Source: Spirochaetia bacterium
GTDB taxonomy: Bacteria > Spirochaetota > Leptospiria > Turneriellales > JAOUOS01
Direction: 5' to 3'
DNA: 35,289 nucleotides
NCBI GenBank assembly: GCA_029880285.1
Contig: JAOUOS010000032.1
Coordinates: forward strand, 1 to 35,289
The notes below the pieces were generated by a model, which ran no database searches, was not told the DNA's origin, and saw only the letters and a list, made by a program, of their open reading frames with translations. This document shows positions 12,101 to 18,064 of the stretch, in pieces. The translations under genes were made by a program, and so were the position numbers. How positions within the stretch are numbered: position 1 is the stretch's first letter; each line of letters starts with the position of its first letter.

Positions 12101-14291
12101 CGAAAGTATATTCGGTTGCGGGTAAGAATGCAGGATCGTGATCAAAAACATCGTTGTAAATAGTTGCCTCTGTTGAAGATTGCGGCTCGTTTTCTATACT
12201 TCGAATGGTAACTGTATCTGCAGAAGTAGTATAAACATAAGTGACAAGTTCAACATTTGTAATCACGGCGTTTGAGGGCAATATACCGGGATTAAATTGA
12301 ATCGCTGTTCTGTAGCTAGAATTTACATCATGATAACCAAAAGTGTCAAATTTCAAAACACCATTCGTATCTACACTGTAATTAGCCGCATAGCCCCCAA
12401 ACATTATACCATCAAAATCGCCATTAATATTATAAGGACCCGAAAGCACGGGGGTACCGGTTAAAGACTGAACATTTGAAACAACTGAAATTGTGTCTGC
12501 GCCCGGTGCTATTGAGGCAGACGTACCCGCCGGTAAGGTTATTATTAAAGTATCGTTTGCATAATCTGTTGTAACCCATTGTATATTTGCAGATGTTATC
12601 TCGCTGCCGCTTATAGCTTCCCATGTACCGCCGCCTAAAATAGAAAGATTAGAGGCAATACCGCCAATTGAAACATCATAAGCATTTGTCGACTGGCTAA
12701 AGACAATAGTTATTTTATCGCCGCCCTGAATACCAACACCACCGCCGCCATCGCTTACAGTTGCTGAAACAACAACAGGAGACAATGTACTTGTAATATT
12801 TATTTCAGGTACAAAAAGATAATCATTCTGGTTTGATATCGTATTAAAGCTATTAGTTGAATAGCTAATATCATCTACATAACCTGAATGGGTTCGAAGT
12901 TCAGATGTATCTGTAACATATAATCCCCCACCACCTGAGGACGCATAATCATTATCATCACGCGAAAGATCAAGATAGATATTGTCAACACCGTTCCAAA
13001 CAAAAGGACTATCAAATGTAAAAGTATGCCAGGCGGGAGCTGTTTCTGTTATCACTTCATTGGCTGGCCCAAAAACTTGTATCCATCCATCGGTTTCAAA
13101 TGATTCTGAAGTAGTATTTGATGTATGCTTCATTCGAATTCGAAAATCCCATAAAATATGTTCAGTACGCGGTCCCCCCGTGTAGTCAAGAGCGGCATCC
13201 TGAAAAATATGTAAATCAATGGCGGTAATAGCAGAACCTGCCCGTAAGCCTCTTGCCATAAGCTCAGAGGCAAGGTAAACAGACTGGCTTCTGCTGTCGT
13301 GATAATACGCATTAAAAGGATCACCGTTATTTGTTATACCGTCACCCCATATACCTGATGAAACCGGCGGGTCAAACGAGCCAGTCATGGCAACATTGCC
13401 AGTAAAAGCGTCATCACCTGTTAGAGATTCAATAGTATCGGGGCCGGGTATTGAAACTGTATCGGTTACGGCGATGCTGCCCGAACCATCGTTAAAGGTT
13501 ATACGCAATGTATCTTGCGCTAACCATTCTGCCGTAATATCACCCCATGTGGCCGCGCCGCCGCTTAATGATAACACAGAATTTATATTTGCCAAAGTTA
13601 TTGGATATTCATTTGTCGCCTGATCAAATAATATAATTACGCTGTCGCCCGCCTGAACCCCCGCGGCCCCGCCGCCGTCAAAAGCTTCTACAGAAAGAAT
13701 TGAAGGCCCCGGAGAATTACCATATACCTCAACCAGATCAATACCTTGATTATTACCATTTGCCGGTTGTTCAGATCTAAACCTGATATGGACATTTGGT
13801 TCACCAATATATGAGTTTAAATCAATTATATATCCTTCCCAATTATCCACTGTAAGCTCGGCATCATAAACGGCTAATGAAGACCATGTGCCATCACCGC
13901 TGCCGCCTGTAGTGTCGGTTGAAATTTCAACATGTAAAGCGCCGCCCCAGCCGCTAGGTGTGTAGCCATAAAAACTTAATTTACAGCTCGTAAGGCCGCC
14001 GCTTAAGTCAACAGAAGGCGTTTCTAAAGCAACATTTATAGCTTTAGTAGCATCATAAAAAACTCCGGCAACATAATCTCCATCAACAATAGAAGAGACA
14101 CCTAATTCCCAAAACTGGGTTGGCGAAGCATGCCCCGCGAGAGTATACTGTGTCCAGTCCACAGGAGGGACAATCATAGCCTCAAAGCTTTCAGGCCCAA
14201 GCAGAGTTACCGACCATATTGAAGACGGTATCGATATTATTAGTATTGCAACTAAAGCTCTAAAGCGTTTTTTAAGTAAAGACAATTTCAT
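1..14291 (-). CDS. Giant modular secreted adhesin-like protein (3' end outside window)
   Basis: The minus frame from the ATG at 14289-14291 reads without a stop to base 1, giving more than 4,760 codons with the C-terminus missing. It starts MKLSLLKKRFRALVAILI, a signal peptide ending near residue 27. Approximate architecture: choice-of-anchor J/MAM-like domain 30-190; two related Ig-like domains (DGGG..G(V/I)Q.GD pattern) near 195-290 and 500-600; a bacterial Ig-like segment with DVDQNGKIDAIKITFDE near 800; LamG-like jellyroll 1035-1250; repetitive beta-rich modules; a lamin-tail domain 2040-2150 (INEIM, ELYN); LamG-like 3130-3320 and 3615-3800; then more beta modules. Modules tend to end in a T(I/V/A)GWF-like motif, and a GS..F.NLT..D.G unit recurs five times. 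Such proteins are surface or secreted adhesins or cell-surface scaffolds in large Gram-negative genomes; the ligand is unknown. No membrane anchor or secretion signal is visible because the end is missing. The gene starts 3 bases after the upstream stop, so the two are probably co-transcribed. Confidence 0.9.
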   Translation of the reverse strand, partial: MKLSLLKKRFRALVAILIISIPSSIWSVTLLGPESFEAMIVPPVDWTQYTLAGHASPTQFWELGVSSIVDGDYVAGVFYDATKAINVALETPSVDLSGGLTSCKLSFYGYTPSGWGGALHVEISTDTTGGSGDGTWSSLAVYDAELTVDNWEGYIIDLNSYIGEPNVHIRFRSEQPANGNNQGIDLVEVYGNSPGPSILSVEAFDGGGAAGVQAGDSVIILFDQATNEYPITLANINSVLSLSGGAATWGDITAEWLAQDTLRITFNDGSGSIAVTDTVSIPGPDTIESLTGDDAFTGNVAMTGSFDPPVSSGIWGDGITNNGDPFNAYYHDSRSQSVYLASELMARGLRAGSAITAIDLHIFQDAALDYTGGPRTEHILWDFRIRMKHTSNTTSESFETDGWIQVFGPANEVITETAPAWHTFTFDSPFVWNGVDNIYLDLSRDDNDYASSGGGGLYVTDTSELRTHSGYVDDISYSTNSFNTISNQNDYLFVPEINITSTLSPVVVSATVSDGGGGVGIQGGDKITIVFSQSTNAYDVSIGGIASNLSILGGGTWEAISGSEITSANIQWVTTDYANDTLIITLPAGTSASIAPGADTISVVSNVQSLTGTPVLSGPYNINGDFDGIMFGGYAANYSVDTNGVLKFDTFGYHDVNSSYRTAIQFNPGILPSNAVITNVELVTYVYTTSADTVTIRSIENEPQSSTEATIYNDVFDHDPAFLPATEYTFGPFLAGVADSESIINLGPDAIVSLQNALNSGQTWWAVGLESDTAVSSSLYSVYSVVSGGAYIPRFNVTYTVDTTPPVITAWETQDVDQNGKIDAIKITFDESIRDASVTATDFDVAGYVGESFDPSTNGDIANNNVIFISFNESANYDTNAMPAVTYTQGSINNGAGLLLASTSTAGAADAASPVLISASSNTPVSGGVLSAGTILTLVFSEPIAIGGGGIVPSDFKTEPDGSTPAAGLDGAGAAFAVNAGNLEITLTSSTSAAWTVAGEIDIASTPALNFLEDAFGNDAVDNLEFNEVPIDNLLASAVAWWQLNGNGDDSEGGDNNANLIGGVTTVQERHAIDNGALELDGTTGFLQGPDGSETGFPIGASNRTVCAWINLNSLPVDDQVKNQFTIFRYGASGTNGIGFSIGKDPIGDVNLIFGSGGAGNDGLYVFPNSNVLLNAWNHVCASYDGTNVTLYLNGKNVSVTLITGGAWTTSFPPVGVAEFGIGANPSGAQAFLKGKLDDVRLYSYKLSNLEIVSVYNTKKWDGGAATANWSDGANWVPDGVPYAGQDVILDHTFVAGAYTVNLNSSVTVGNLEIDAAGTTDITLSTNAQNLTVNNHFDLDDGNIIGGGTIILAGKDNGNFRFAQTSGTINANVNVNAAAKTYELSAATTIGGSLTVSEGTLDTTASNFSLDIGGGLTIGDGSGAAVLTANASAITVDTDLICDSTDGTFTFGTSTVNMTGSGTLRGFNGSCGFYKLNFGYSGQTINVEETNTILYEAVLNPGYTSAATITGTGTLQLIDTPGSPTFSPLTINGLDNLFTLDTLNFAYADTTNSNTGQLPDGLGNISNTATILVFGQDLETITMQGNVVTTGAMIISGSAAGLTTTLNTNDKTIAASVLYLGVSTTLGAPFNANGILTETGGASNGETFIFGNVDIHQAGSQLSLTDSNWNVSGSWLNSAGGTFSAGTGTVSLNGTGTQSITGSNTFNNLTIADTGSRAIYFANGQTQTVSGTFTADGTTNGWLYLRSDSSPTQWTMALNTLGTLNYIDVQDGVATGTTPNLTADGTHVDSTNNTGWFVVPLLYSRGSGDWDNGSNWSFDACGGVQNNASLTPDQNYDVVICDEHTITVRNWAQVKNITMGSGTGASDGVLAIEYTDFQVLGNFDITATGQFDKGPGYSKVRFEGNSTQSIKGSPIFMHLYLRNYSGAVRNVLFENGSTVTVTGDFYAQGNGTGQELKLCPANAGFTDCEPTASGFSWNFNLTSTASKDINNGYLIVQDSNAGTSDAGQKPILSNLASNTDLGTNTDWFPAPGTCQLNPGDVVINEIMPYETGAGILVGDINADESYELYNKTSVPKNLSNCILSDGTSDYAIPAVTTVSGTSTTINGYAFTALNKYLDATGLILPNGGGTMYIYNETKTTIIDQFDYTAVSGALYSMAREYDGSDTIVEDLSPTFTVAVDGSGIPTSVAGAPNAELKVTLPASANAGDSFAFTLEMVNYLDLTASVETTATSFNGQANVSGQDSATNGISVSPGTTTNFLLGSYTGALTINGVTQPLPDLVTISAKFEGTTGSQAMTINPPTTTFYSTGGGGNWSTASVWVSDGCGGGTPAGVAPGAGENAVICSGDTVNLNGNRDIHSLTIEGGTLNASNFTLGITGNFQFNSGIFNANTSTISFICSTADCVQNINNNGNPLTFFNLDFNNTGNVNRTIYLPGMWDDSQAFIINGAITASSTTNYTKLRSTDSPNMWRCDLQGTADPAFIQYLDIKDGKAFSTGDVVATPVSPTNSLDSGNTIGWFAPGSTTYYSIDNRDWADPRTWSTVGCGGAQAANYPGASDNVVICQGTTVTLADRQSAYTLLVGGGASAAILNLGSNALEVTGSGAVITIENLGQINSTGDGMFDPKLFAFAGDMNVKSGGISNTSLAVQSLAVRAGATLKDGATGDNEGKLIAVVGQDALKNSVIIENGATVDFTGTAVGGSLFILAPFTANTAADDGKLNFSGLNTNERLPSFAIGFGDADAQPHTYNQTGDLWLNSNGIFSVNSADASTPVGSAITYNTNNGGIYGFDYIWSETTANTINTINFNDSIVQSDAAVSNDNTFNLLAKANVNITNLGSWKLSETSNTNWVTLAIAGADANINITGSSGIELMGGLSIGAASTFAAGTSTLTVTGNDDATSHQLPILTNTHALNNLTLNNTVTGANLNDEWQLASDLTLNGSLNIIGGIFNTSNDGGTNSYAVNVTGSVDIGNGAGNASSAAFTANASAISVRANWTTNATDGLFTAGTSTVTLNGANGTTQTITGSTTFNNLTILDTGTANRTLLFKDGDTFTVNGAFTATGSATQNFIINTDTGSGQFTIDGAGTATADYVDVSNSTLAVTGTTLPLNPTNFVSTNGNTIGWFGNLVAHWTLDNALLDSSLTANSLTDPTSAGFASDRHAKGNFATPELDGSSQYYSAPGNAAYNFGTGDFSVGAWIKTTQDCTGEKVFVGAQAVVAGFKLSCGDTGQAHFSTQNSAVQGIVITGTSQINDGKWRFLFGTKQGKTVSIYVDGKFEASSTFSGTLTGSYDYGGTSITIGKFLSSYFASAQIDDVKIYNYARSAEEVLADYNTKKWEIASAAWNTAANWVNDNEPTVVDGLNQDVILDEKYLAGPYTVTLDANKTIGSLEIHPNVTLDLGGFTLTVNEHFDMFGGTITNGTVVLVGTTDGPFRFNHAGGTITANVDVNAAGKTYELQAATTIGGNLTITNGTLNAGTNAINLAGNWTKAATGTFSFTAPQTVTLNGTAGTQAITGSTTFNNLTLADTGARTITFPAGGTQTVGGTFTADATTNGITIDSSDGTTQSTITVNGTIGATANLNVSNNVINGTAWSAPLNPTGTPGTNTVGWYGNLLAHWKLDGDYIDFISSTPGTAVGTPVSSQDRHAINDTAYKLDGATNAIDTNIDINNSWQTTSVWAETSILDPADGNYIWVNGGGESGFLTINLSSDLLQYYRKVSGVWQGLTISPVPNEITNGGWHHFVVVDTGSKTELYIDGKLAVSDASGYHDSAVGNLSIGYPSITISSFKGSIDELRVYNYALTSSEILSVYNTKKWEIASAAWNTTANWVNDNEPTVVGGLNQDVILDETYLAGPYTVTLDANKTVGSLEIHPNVTLDLGGFTLTVNEHFDMFGGTITNGTVVLAGTTDGPFRFNHAGGTITANVNVNAVGKTYQLQVATTIGGNLTITQGTLNTSATNYALTVSGNVNIGDGVGAANTAVFLANSSTITVGGSWVRAADGQFTSTNAAAIGSTVIMSGTGTISNMNTICAASAPAVYSNNFFNLSVAATGQTTTVSGINYICNQLTLGNGALTFSAGAQFGPYYGTARAATTNMVVVPGAQPIISGPGYFYFQAFSGAVTIPVPGLDFGDTSINFRGNNGIIFQLAGNITTTGILRVHPMTSNNITTLDTSASSYTMTLGSANIEGNINSYNSNVNITGNLTFADYGTGVGNVTTTGGTWKIGGNYSKTNTGTTALTGSTFIFNGTANQTVTGSTNFASLTLEKGDGTREIQFKDGDTFGVSGTLTIDGQQNGTGNILIRSQLGGTPFNFNFIGTRGTLANMDVKDANNTGTTTPVVYALANGTSLVDSTGNTAWFGPLSYYSMATGVWSAGTTWSADPCGGAQTSVGAAPDSIVDVVICDGHTVTLDVIANAKNLQIGSNTAASAATLDTSASNFALNVTNSITIGDGNATFAGSAVLKANASTITLGTDFTRNTVDGQYQRTSGNSVEITGSGTIGNMNNLSAAGPNNFYNLTVASAGNTTATNGNTVIHNQLTTGTGTFNNGGWLYLYNNAGSVVTTPFINGGATLSGTIVYYFQKDSNGIVSGGNYGSMNMIVYTSDGLSAQLGGSITTTGGLRITGITTGAGTLNTANYSLNVKGLYLGYNSSNHWGILNAGNSNVTVSGGMNIYIDAIGFPNNSKIVTTGGIWQVLGNFFNYSTVASDLTGSTFIFNGTANQLVTGSTNFASLTLEKGNGARQIQFKDGDTFGVSGTLTIDGQQNGTGNIL
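1408..1602 (-). repeat. Copy B of the 1407-bp-period in-frame coding repeat
   Basis: Second copy of the sequence at 1-195, shifted by exactly 469 codons. The high DNA identity suggests a fairly recent duplication within the adhesin gene. Confidence 0.85.
2461..2877 (-). repeat. Copy A of a 1434-bp-period in-frame coding repeat
   Basis: About 417 bases are near-identical to 3895-4311. The offset of 1434 bases is 478 codons. The repeat encodes the segment after a LamG domain: YNTKKWEIASAAWNT, then NDNEPTVV, then DVILDE, then a beta-helix stretch with GGTITNGTVVL. A more diverged third copy of the same module, also following a LamG domain, lies at about 10100-10530. Confidence 0.85.
3895..4311 (-). 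repeat. Copy B of the 1434-bp-period in-frame coding repeat
   Basis: Second copy of 2461-2877, again directly after a LamG-like domain. The LamG domains in front of the two copies are much less alike than the repeats, so either only this module was duplicated recently or gene conversion has kept it uniform. Confidence 0.85.
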
Positions 14292-14294
14292 ATT

Positions 14295-15053
14295 TTATCG
14301 CTTTTGTTTAACCTTTTTCTTTGCTGAAATATCTCTGGCAATATCTTCATCTGAATCTTTTAGATAACGCCATAATGGTTTTATGTTTTCATTTATTTCT
14401 TTAAGAATATTTTTAAATTCTTTATTTTCATTTTGAGTATATTCGGTTTTATTTAATGATATCACATTTGATTTTATTTTGTTTAACAACGTTATTTCGC
14501 GAGCGCTAAAAGTTTCGCTTTTTTCTTCAAGAATATTGACTCGTTTTTCAAATTTTTCTATAATCAATTCTTTTTTTTGCGCCCAGCGCTCATCATTTTT
14601 TTTCTGGCGAAGAACATGCCGGTTATAGTTTCTTAGCAGCTTATTTGAATTTTGCTGAATGCGTTTGATTAAATTCTTAACTTCGTTTTTATCTTCTTTG
14701 AGGTCCAATGATTGAAGCTCTTCAATATCATCATTAATATCTTCCCATAAATCTTCGGCCTCAGAAATTGAAACATCCACCTGTTTAATAAGTCTTTCGG
14801 TATGACCCTTAAACCTAAAAGTCATTTCTTTTTTATTATTGGGATACCAGTTGTAAATGCTTCGTTTTGAAGGGTCAACTGCAGGTTTGGCCAAAAGATT
14901 ATTTGATAGAGAAAAAACTAAAAAGAAAACTGAGAAAACAAGAAATATATACTTATGTAGCCCACGGCTACCTGTGGTGAGCAATGTCGAACCATAGCCG
15001 TGGGTCAATATAGAAAATAACGACAAAAACTTCATATAATTACGATTTTTCAC
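14295..15053 (-). CDS. Secreted charged coiled-coil protein, unknown function
   Basis: 252 codons. I do not recognise a named family. The N-terminus (MKNRNYMKFLSLF) is followed by an unusual stretch of about 18 residues encoded by a palindrome (14958-15007), then a strongly hydrophobic run (YIFLVFSVFFLVF) ending SNNLLAKPAV, which looks like a signal peptide or membrane anchor. The rest, from about residue 60, is highly charged (Lys/Glu-rich), lacks Cys and looks helical or coiled-coil. It probably resides in the periplasm or on the envelope. Its stop is 3 bases before the giant adhesin start, so the pair looks like an operon and the protein may assist export, folding or anchoring of the adhesin; that role is inference from position only. 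The start is uncertain because the palindrome may have displaced the original signal peptide. Confidence 0.75.
   Translation of the reverse strand: MKNRNYMKFLSLFSILTHGYGSTLLTTGSRGLHKYIFLVFSVFFLVFSLSNNLLAKPAVDPSKRSIYNWYPNNKKEMTFRFKGHTERLIKQVDVSISEAEDLWEDINDDIEELQSLDLKEDKNEVKNLIKRIQQNSNKLLRNYNRHVLRQKKNDERWAQKKELIIEKFEKRVNILEEKSETFSAREITLLNKIKSNVISLNKTEYTQNENKEFKNILKEINENIKPLWRYLKDSDEDIARDISAKKKVKQKR
14958..15007. repeat. Palindromic element inside a signal-peptide coding region
   Basis: The arms CCCACGGCTA (14961-14970) and TAGCCGTGGG (14995-15004) are a perfect 10-bp inverted repeat. An inner TGGT/ACCA pair lies around a loop containing TGTCGA. The element is more GC-rich than its surroundings and is translated as part of the 14295-15053 protein. 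It resembles dispersed genomic palindromes of many environmental bacteria; only one copy is visible here. Confidence 0.6.
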
Positions 15054-15212
15054 TTTTTATCCAACCATAGTTTAATGTATCCCTATTTTATATTATATTT
15101 TATACTAAAATACATTATTTTATCTTTTTGTCAACAATAATACCCATTATCTTTATAAAGGAAGAATCATATTTAAAATACATAATTATTATCGGCGCAT
15201 AGCTCTCCTATT

Positions 15213-15236
15213 TATATAGTAGACTATATAGTAGAC
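15213..15236. repeat. Tandem 12-bp repeat, two copies
   Basis: TATATAGTAGAC occurs twice in direct succession in the gap upstream of the adhesin unit. It could be a regulatory site or simple slippage; function cannot be told. Confidence 0.6.
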
Positions 15237-15373
15237 GAATAAAAATAAAAATTACTGCAACTTTTTTGGGGTTTTTATTTGAAAAGATGCGGATAGCATG
15301 AGAAGAATGGACGAGGATGGGAGAAAGGGAGCGTGAGGCTAACAATAGGGGACGTGCAAAAACAAAGAAAAGA

Positions 15374-15456
15374 TTAAACGCAAAGACGCGGAGGACGCAG
15401 AGAAATCCGTAAATTCAACACTTTTCCTTTGCGTTCTTTGCGCCTCTGCGTTAAAA
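15374..15456. repeat. Imperfect inverted repeat built from ACGCAAAG-like units
   Basis: The left arm (15374-15405) and right arm (15428-15456) pair over about 26 positions with about 6 mismatches, all transitions. Each arm is itself made of three short ACGC-RRAG-type units. This form of dispersed intergenic repeat is known from many environmental genomes, where it folds as a long hairpin. Confidence 0.65.
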
Positions 15457-15461
15457 ATCTT

Positions 15462-15477
15462 ACTTATTACACAGCCC
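15462..15477. repeat. Solo terminal-repeat fragment of the MITE-like family
   Basis: ACTTATTACACAGCCC differs by one base from the right terminal repeat (31025-31040) of the MITE-like element. No partner repeat was found to the left in this gap, so it may be a remnant or one end of an altered copy. Confidence 0.45.
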
Positions 15478-15559
15478 ATATATATTTTTCATTTAATACT
15501 TCAGAAAACTTGACGGATTGTCTTTAAAAACTTAAAATAGAACGAAAACAGGAAGTTAA

Positions 15560-15982
15560 ATGACAGAATATTTTAAAATCTTTCGAATAATACATTTTAC
15601 AGGCGTTATTTTTTGGATGACCGGTTTATATTCATGGCTTAAACTCGCAGAAATTATCGTCAAGAAAGAATTTACTCCGCCTAATCATGCCACAATAAAA
15701 AGAATTTTTGCCAATGTATTTACGCTTGGTATATATCCCGGAATGCTCATGGCTTTAACCGGCGGATTGGGTATGCTGTTATCTAAACTTTATTTATTTA
15801 ATCATATATGGATTTATATTAAACTTTCTGTCATAACTATATTTATTACGATATCTTTTTTACAAAAACAGTCTATATTTAAAGGTAACTTAAATAAACC
15901 CCTTTCGTGGACAGCTCAGCATATTATTATAGGCACCGGGATTATGATAATTCTGGCAATGGTAATATTTCAGGTTTTTTAA
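15560..15982 (+). CDS. HemJ/CopD-like small integral membrane protein
   Basis: 140 residues with about four hydrophobic membrane segments. The first segment carries a histidine (RIIHFTGVIFWMTGLYSWLKL), followed by FANVFTLGIYPGMLMALTGG and WIYIKLSVITIF, then a C-terminal segment beginning near a second histidine (AQHIIIGTGIM). This order and the early IHF.GVIFW pattern fit the HemJ (protoporphyrinogen IX oxidase, UPF0093) / CopD superfamily. The length is near that of HemJ. HemJ would oxidise protoporphyrinogen in the inner membrane during haem synthesis; a copper-transport or unknown role is possible because the family is broad. A good AGGAAG ribosome binding site lies 5-6 bases before the ATG. 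A haem role would agree with the cytochrome assembly genes nearby, but that is inference. Confidence 0.6.
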   Translation: MTEYFKIFRIIHFTGVIFWMTGLYSWLKLAEIIVKKEFTPPNHATIKRIFANVFTLGIYPGMLMALTGGLGMLLSKLYLFNHIWIYIKLSVITIFITISFLQKQSIFKGNLNKPLSWTAQHIIIGTGIMIILAMVIFQVF

Positions 15983-16061
15983 TCTTTACTATCAAGAATT
16001 TAGCTAAAAAAATGCCGATACTAATATTAAATATTCGTATATTAATATATACTATTAAATT

Positions 16062-18059
16062 ATGGCATTTACAAAATTTAAAAAAGCGCTTTTAGCATTA
16101 GATGTTGAAGATGAATCTTTAGAATCTTCTGAAGATTTTGATGAAGTTGAAGTATACGCCGATTCTGTAGAACAAGCATTAAATATAGGCGCTTATGAAC
16201 TGGGAGTTCCTATTTCAGATTTAGATTATGATATTATTGAAAAAGGAAATTCTGGTATATTTGGCTTAGGACGTTTGCCCTATAAAGTTAGAATTAAAGT
16301 CTTAAAATCAGTTTACGACAGCCGGTGGTCAGACCTTGAAGACTTAAATATTTCATTGTCACCTACCCTCAAAGAAGGAGAACAAGCAGAAACTACGGGC
16401 CCAGTATCAAGAGATGGCAAATTTCTTGTTAAAATATACAAAACAGGTAATCATGTTACCATCTTCCCTCCTGAGGGAACGGGTAAACCTGCCAGCCTGC
16501 CGCTGGTTTTAGCAAAAATTCGCAAACTTGGCATAAAAAACTTTGATCAAAAGAAAATAGAAAAAGCGGTAGAAAAATCTGAAGGCAAGCCGGTTAAAAT
16601 AGGAGAATGGGTACCAAAACCTGATGCCGATTCAACAATGGCTGTTGAATTAAGTACAGATGAAATGAAAGCCTTTGTAACTATAAGCGCCCCAAGACCG
16701 GGGGGACGTCATCTTGCCGTAAATGAAATTATGAACGCGCTAAGGGTATCTGGCGTAGAATACGGATTTAAAGAAAAAGAAATTGAGAAAGCATTAGACG
16801 ATGAACAATATGGTTCACCTATTATCGCCGCAGAAGGGGACCATGTTCAAAACGGCGATGACGGATATATTGATTATAAAATAAGAATTGATAAAAAAAT
16901 AGAATTTAAAGAAGATGAATCAGGAAGAGTAGACTTCTTAGCGAAAGACCTAATAGAAAATGTTGTTCAGGGACAAGTTCTTGCCGAGCTTGTACCGGCA
17001 AAAAAAGGTAAAAGCGGTAAAACGGTTACCAATAAACTTGTACCGGCAAAAGACGGTAAACCGGCAGAACTTAAGCCCGGCAAGGGAACTATAATTTCTG
17101 ATGACGGCAATAGAATTATTGCCGAAAGAAACGGACAGGTAGTTTTTGTAAGCGGTAAGTTAAATGTTGAAGAAATATATACAGTAGGCGGTGATGTAGG
17201 CCTTGATACAGGTAATATAATGTTCTTAGGATCAGTTGTTATTAGAGGCTCAGTTTCTGACAATATGGAAATCAAAGCAGCCGGCAATATTGATGTGGGC
17301 GGTAACGTGGGTAAATCTCGTCTTGAAGCAGAAGGTGATATTGTAATAAGACAGGGTATTCAAGGCAGAGATGAAGCTCTAATAGAATCAACAACAGGTT
17401 CTATGTACGCGAAATTTATTCAAAACGCGAAAATAAGTGTTGAAAAAGACGTAGTAATTTCAGAAGGTTTAATGCATTCAAGAATAGATGCGGGCGGCAA
17501 GGTTCATTGTAATGGTAAAAGAGCGCAAATCGTAGGCGGCGAAATCATGGCGGGTGAAGAAATAAGATGCAAGCAGCTAGGAGCACAGGCTTCAACGCCA
17601 ACAACTGTTATTGTGGGTATTAATCCAAAAATATTACAGCAAATTAAACAAATTGAAAAAATTGAACAACAAGCACATGAAAAACTTGATAAAGTAGCCC
17701 AAAATATACGTACATTAAATGTTCAAAAGAAAAGTACAACTGTTGAATTCCCGCCTGAAAAAGAAGATATGCTTAACAAAATGTTAGCCGCTGAAGAAAA
17801 ACTTAAAGAAAGACTTGAAGAAGCAAAACTTGAAAAAGAACAGTTGATGGAATATATGGAAACTTTATCCACTCAGGGTAAAATACATGTTGAAAAAACA
17901 TTGTTCCCGGGCGTTACGGTTGAAATCAATAATGCCAGATTTATTGTTAAAGATGAATACAGTCACGTTACTCTTATTGAAGAAAAAGGAAATATAAAAA
18001 TAGTACCATACCAACAGCCAAAAGAAAAAAAAGAATGGCCAACTCGTGAAGGCAGGTAA
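16062..18059 (+). CDS. FapA/DUF342 family protein with N-terminal Jag-type domain
   Basis: 665 residues. Residues 1-82 resemble the Jag N-terminal domain (VEVYADSVEQALNIGAYELG, then GIFGLGRLPYKVRI). The middle (about 190-520) is the DUF342/FapA region, rich in glycine turns and beta strands: LAELVPAKKGKSGKTV, DDGNRIIAERNGQVVF, GGDVGLDTGNI, GSVVIRGSV, GNIDVGGNVG, and repeated sheet-like turns. Residues about 525-605 form a Lys/Glu-rich coiled coil, followed by a short beta tail (KIHVEKTLFPGVTVEINN). Proteins of this layout are common in spirochaetes, often near motility genes, and bacterial FapA homologues have been linked to polar and flagellar organisation. The protein is probably cytoplasmic; no signal peptide is visible. 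The next gene starts 5 bases after its stop and is surely co-transcribed. No strong Shine-Dalgarno is seen before the ATG. Confidence 0.85.
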   Translation: MAFTKFKKALLALDVEDESLESSEDFDEVEVYADSVEQALNIGAYELGVPISDLDYDIIEKGNSGIFGLGRLPYKVRIKVLKSVYDSRWSDLEDLNISLSPTLKEGEQAETTGPVSRDGKFLVKIYKTGNHVTIFPPEGTGKPASLPLVLAKIRKLGIKNFDQKKIEKAVEKSEGKPVKIGEWVPKPDADSTMAVELSTDEMKAFVTISAPRPGGRHLAVNEIMNALRVSGVEYGFKEKEIEKALDDEQYGSPIIAAEGDHVQNGDDGYIDYKIRIDKKIEFKEDESGRVDFLAKDLIENVVQGQVLAELVPAKKGKSGKTVTNKLVPAKDGKPAELKPGKGTIISDDGNRIIAERNGQVVFVSGKLNVEEIYTVGGDVGLDTGNIMFLGSVVIRGSVSDNMEIKAAGNIDVGGNVGKSRLEAEGDIVIRQGIQGRDEALIESTTGSMYAKFIQNAKISVEKDVVISEGLMHSRIDAGGKVHCNGKRAQIVGGEIMAGEEIRCKQLGAQASTPTTVIVGINPKILQQIKQIEKIEQQAHEKLDKVAQNIRTLNVQKKSTTVEFPPEKEDMLNKMLAAEEKLKERLEEAKLEKEQLMEYMETLSTQGKIHVEKTLFPGVTVEINNARFIVKDEYSHVTLIEEKGNIKIVPYQQPKEKKEWPTREGR

Positions 18060-18064
18060 TAAAA

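Larger units (their letters stand above)
15054..15559. other. Non-coding gap with several repeat fragments
   Basis: No convincing gene. The gap holds an AT-rich likely promoter side for the minus-strand adhesin unit, a tandem 12-mer (15213-15236), a GC-richer stretch near 15285-15355 with no reading frame of note, a long imperfect inverted repeat (15374-15456), and a fragment matching the terminal repeat of the MITE-like element found at 30870-31040. Confidence 0.6.

Noticed and set aside
10..13623. Many plus-strand and a few minus-strand short ORFs (for example 3499-3942, 11095-11664, 13387-13623) with Val/Pro/Ala-rich proteins
   Set aside because: All lie opposite or out of frame within the giant minus-strand adhesin; their composition is what repetitive Thr/Gly/Asn codons give when read on the other strand, and none has a known domain or ribosome site.
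16967..17287. Minus-strand 106-codon ORF opposite FapA
   Set aside because: Antisense shadow of a well-supported family protein, no ribosome site or domain.
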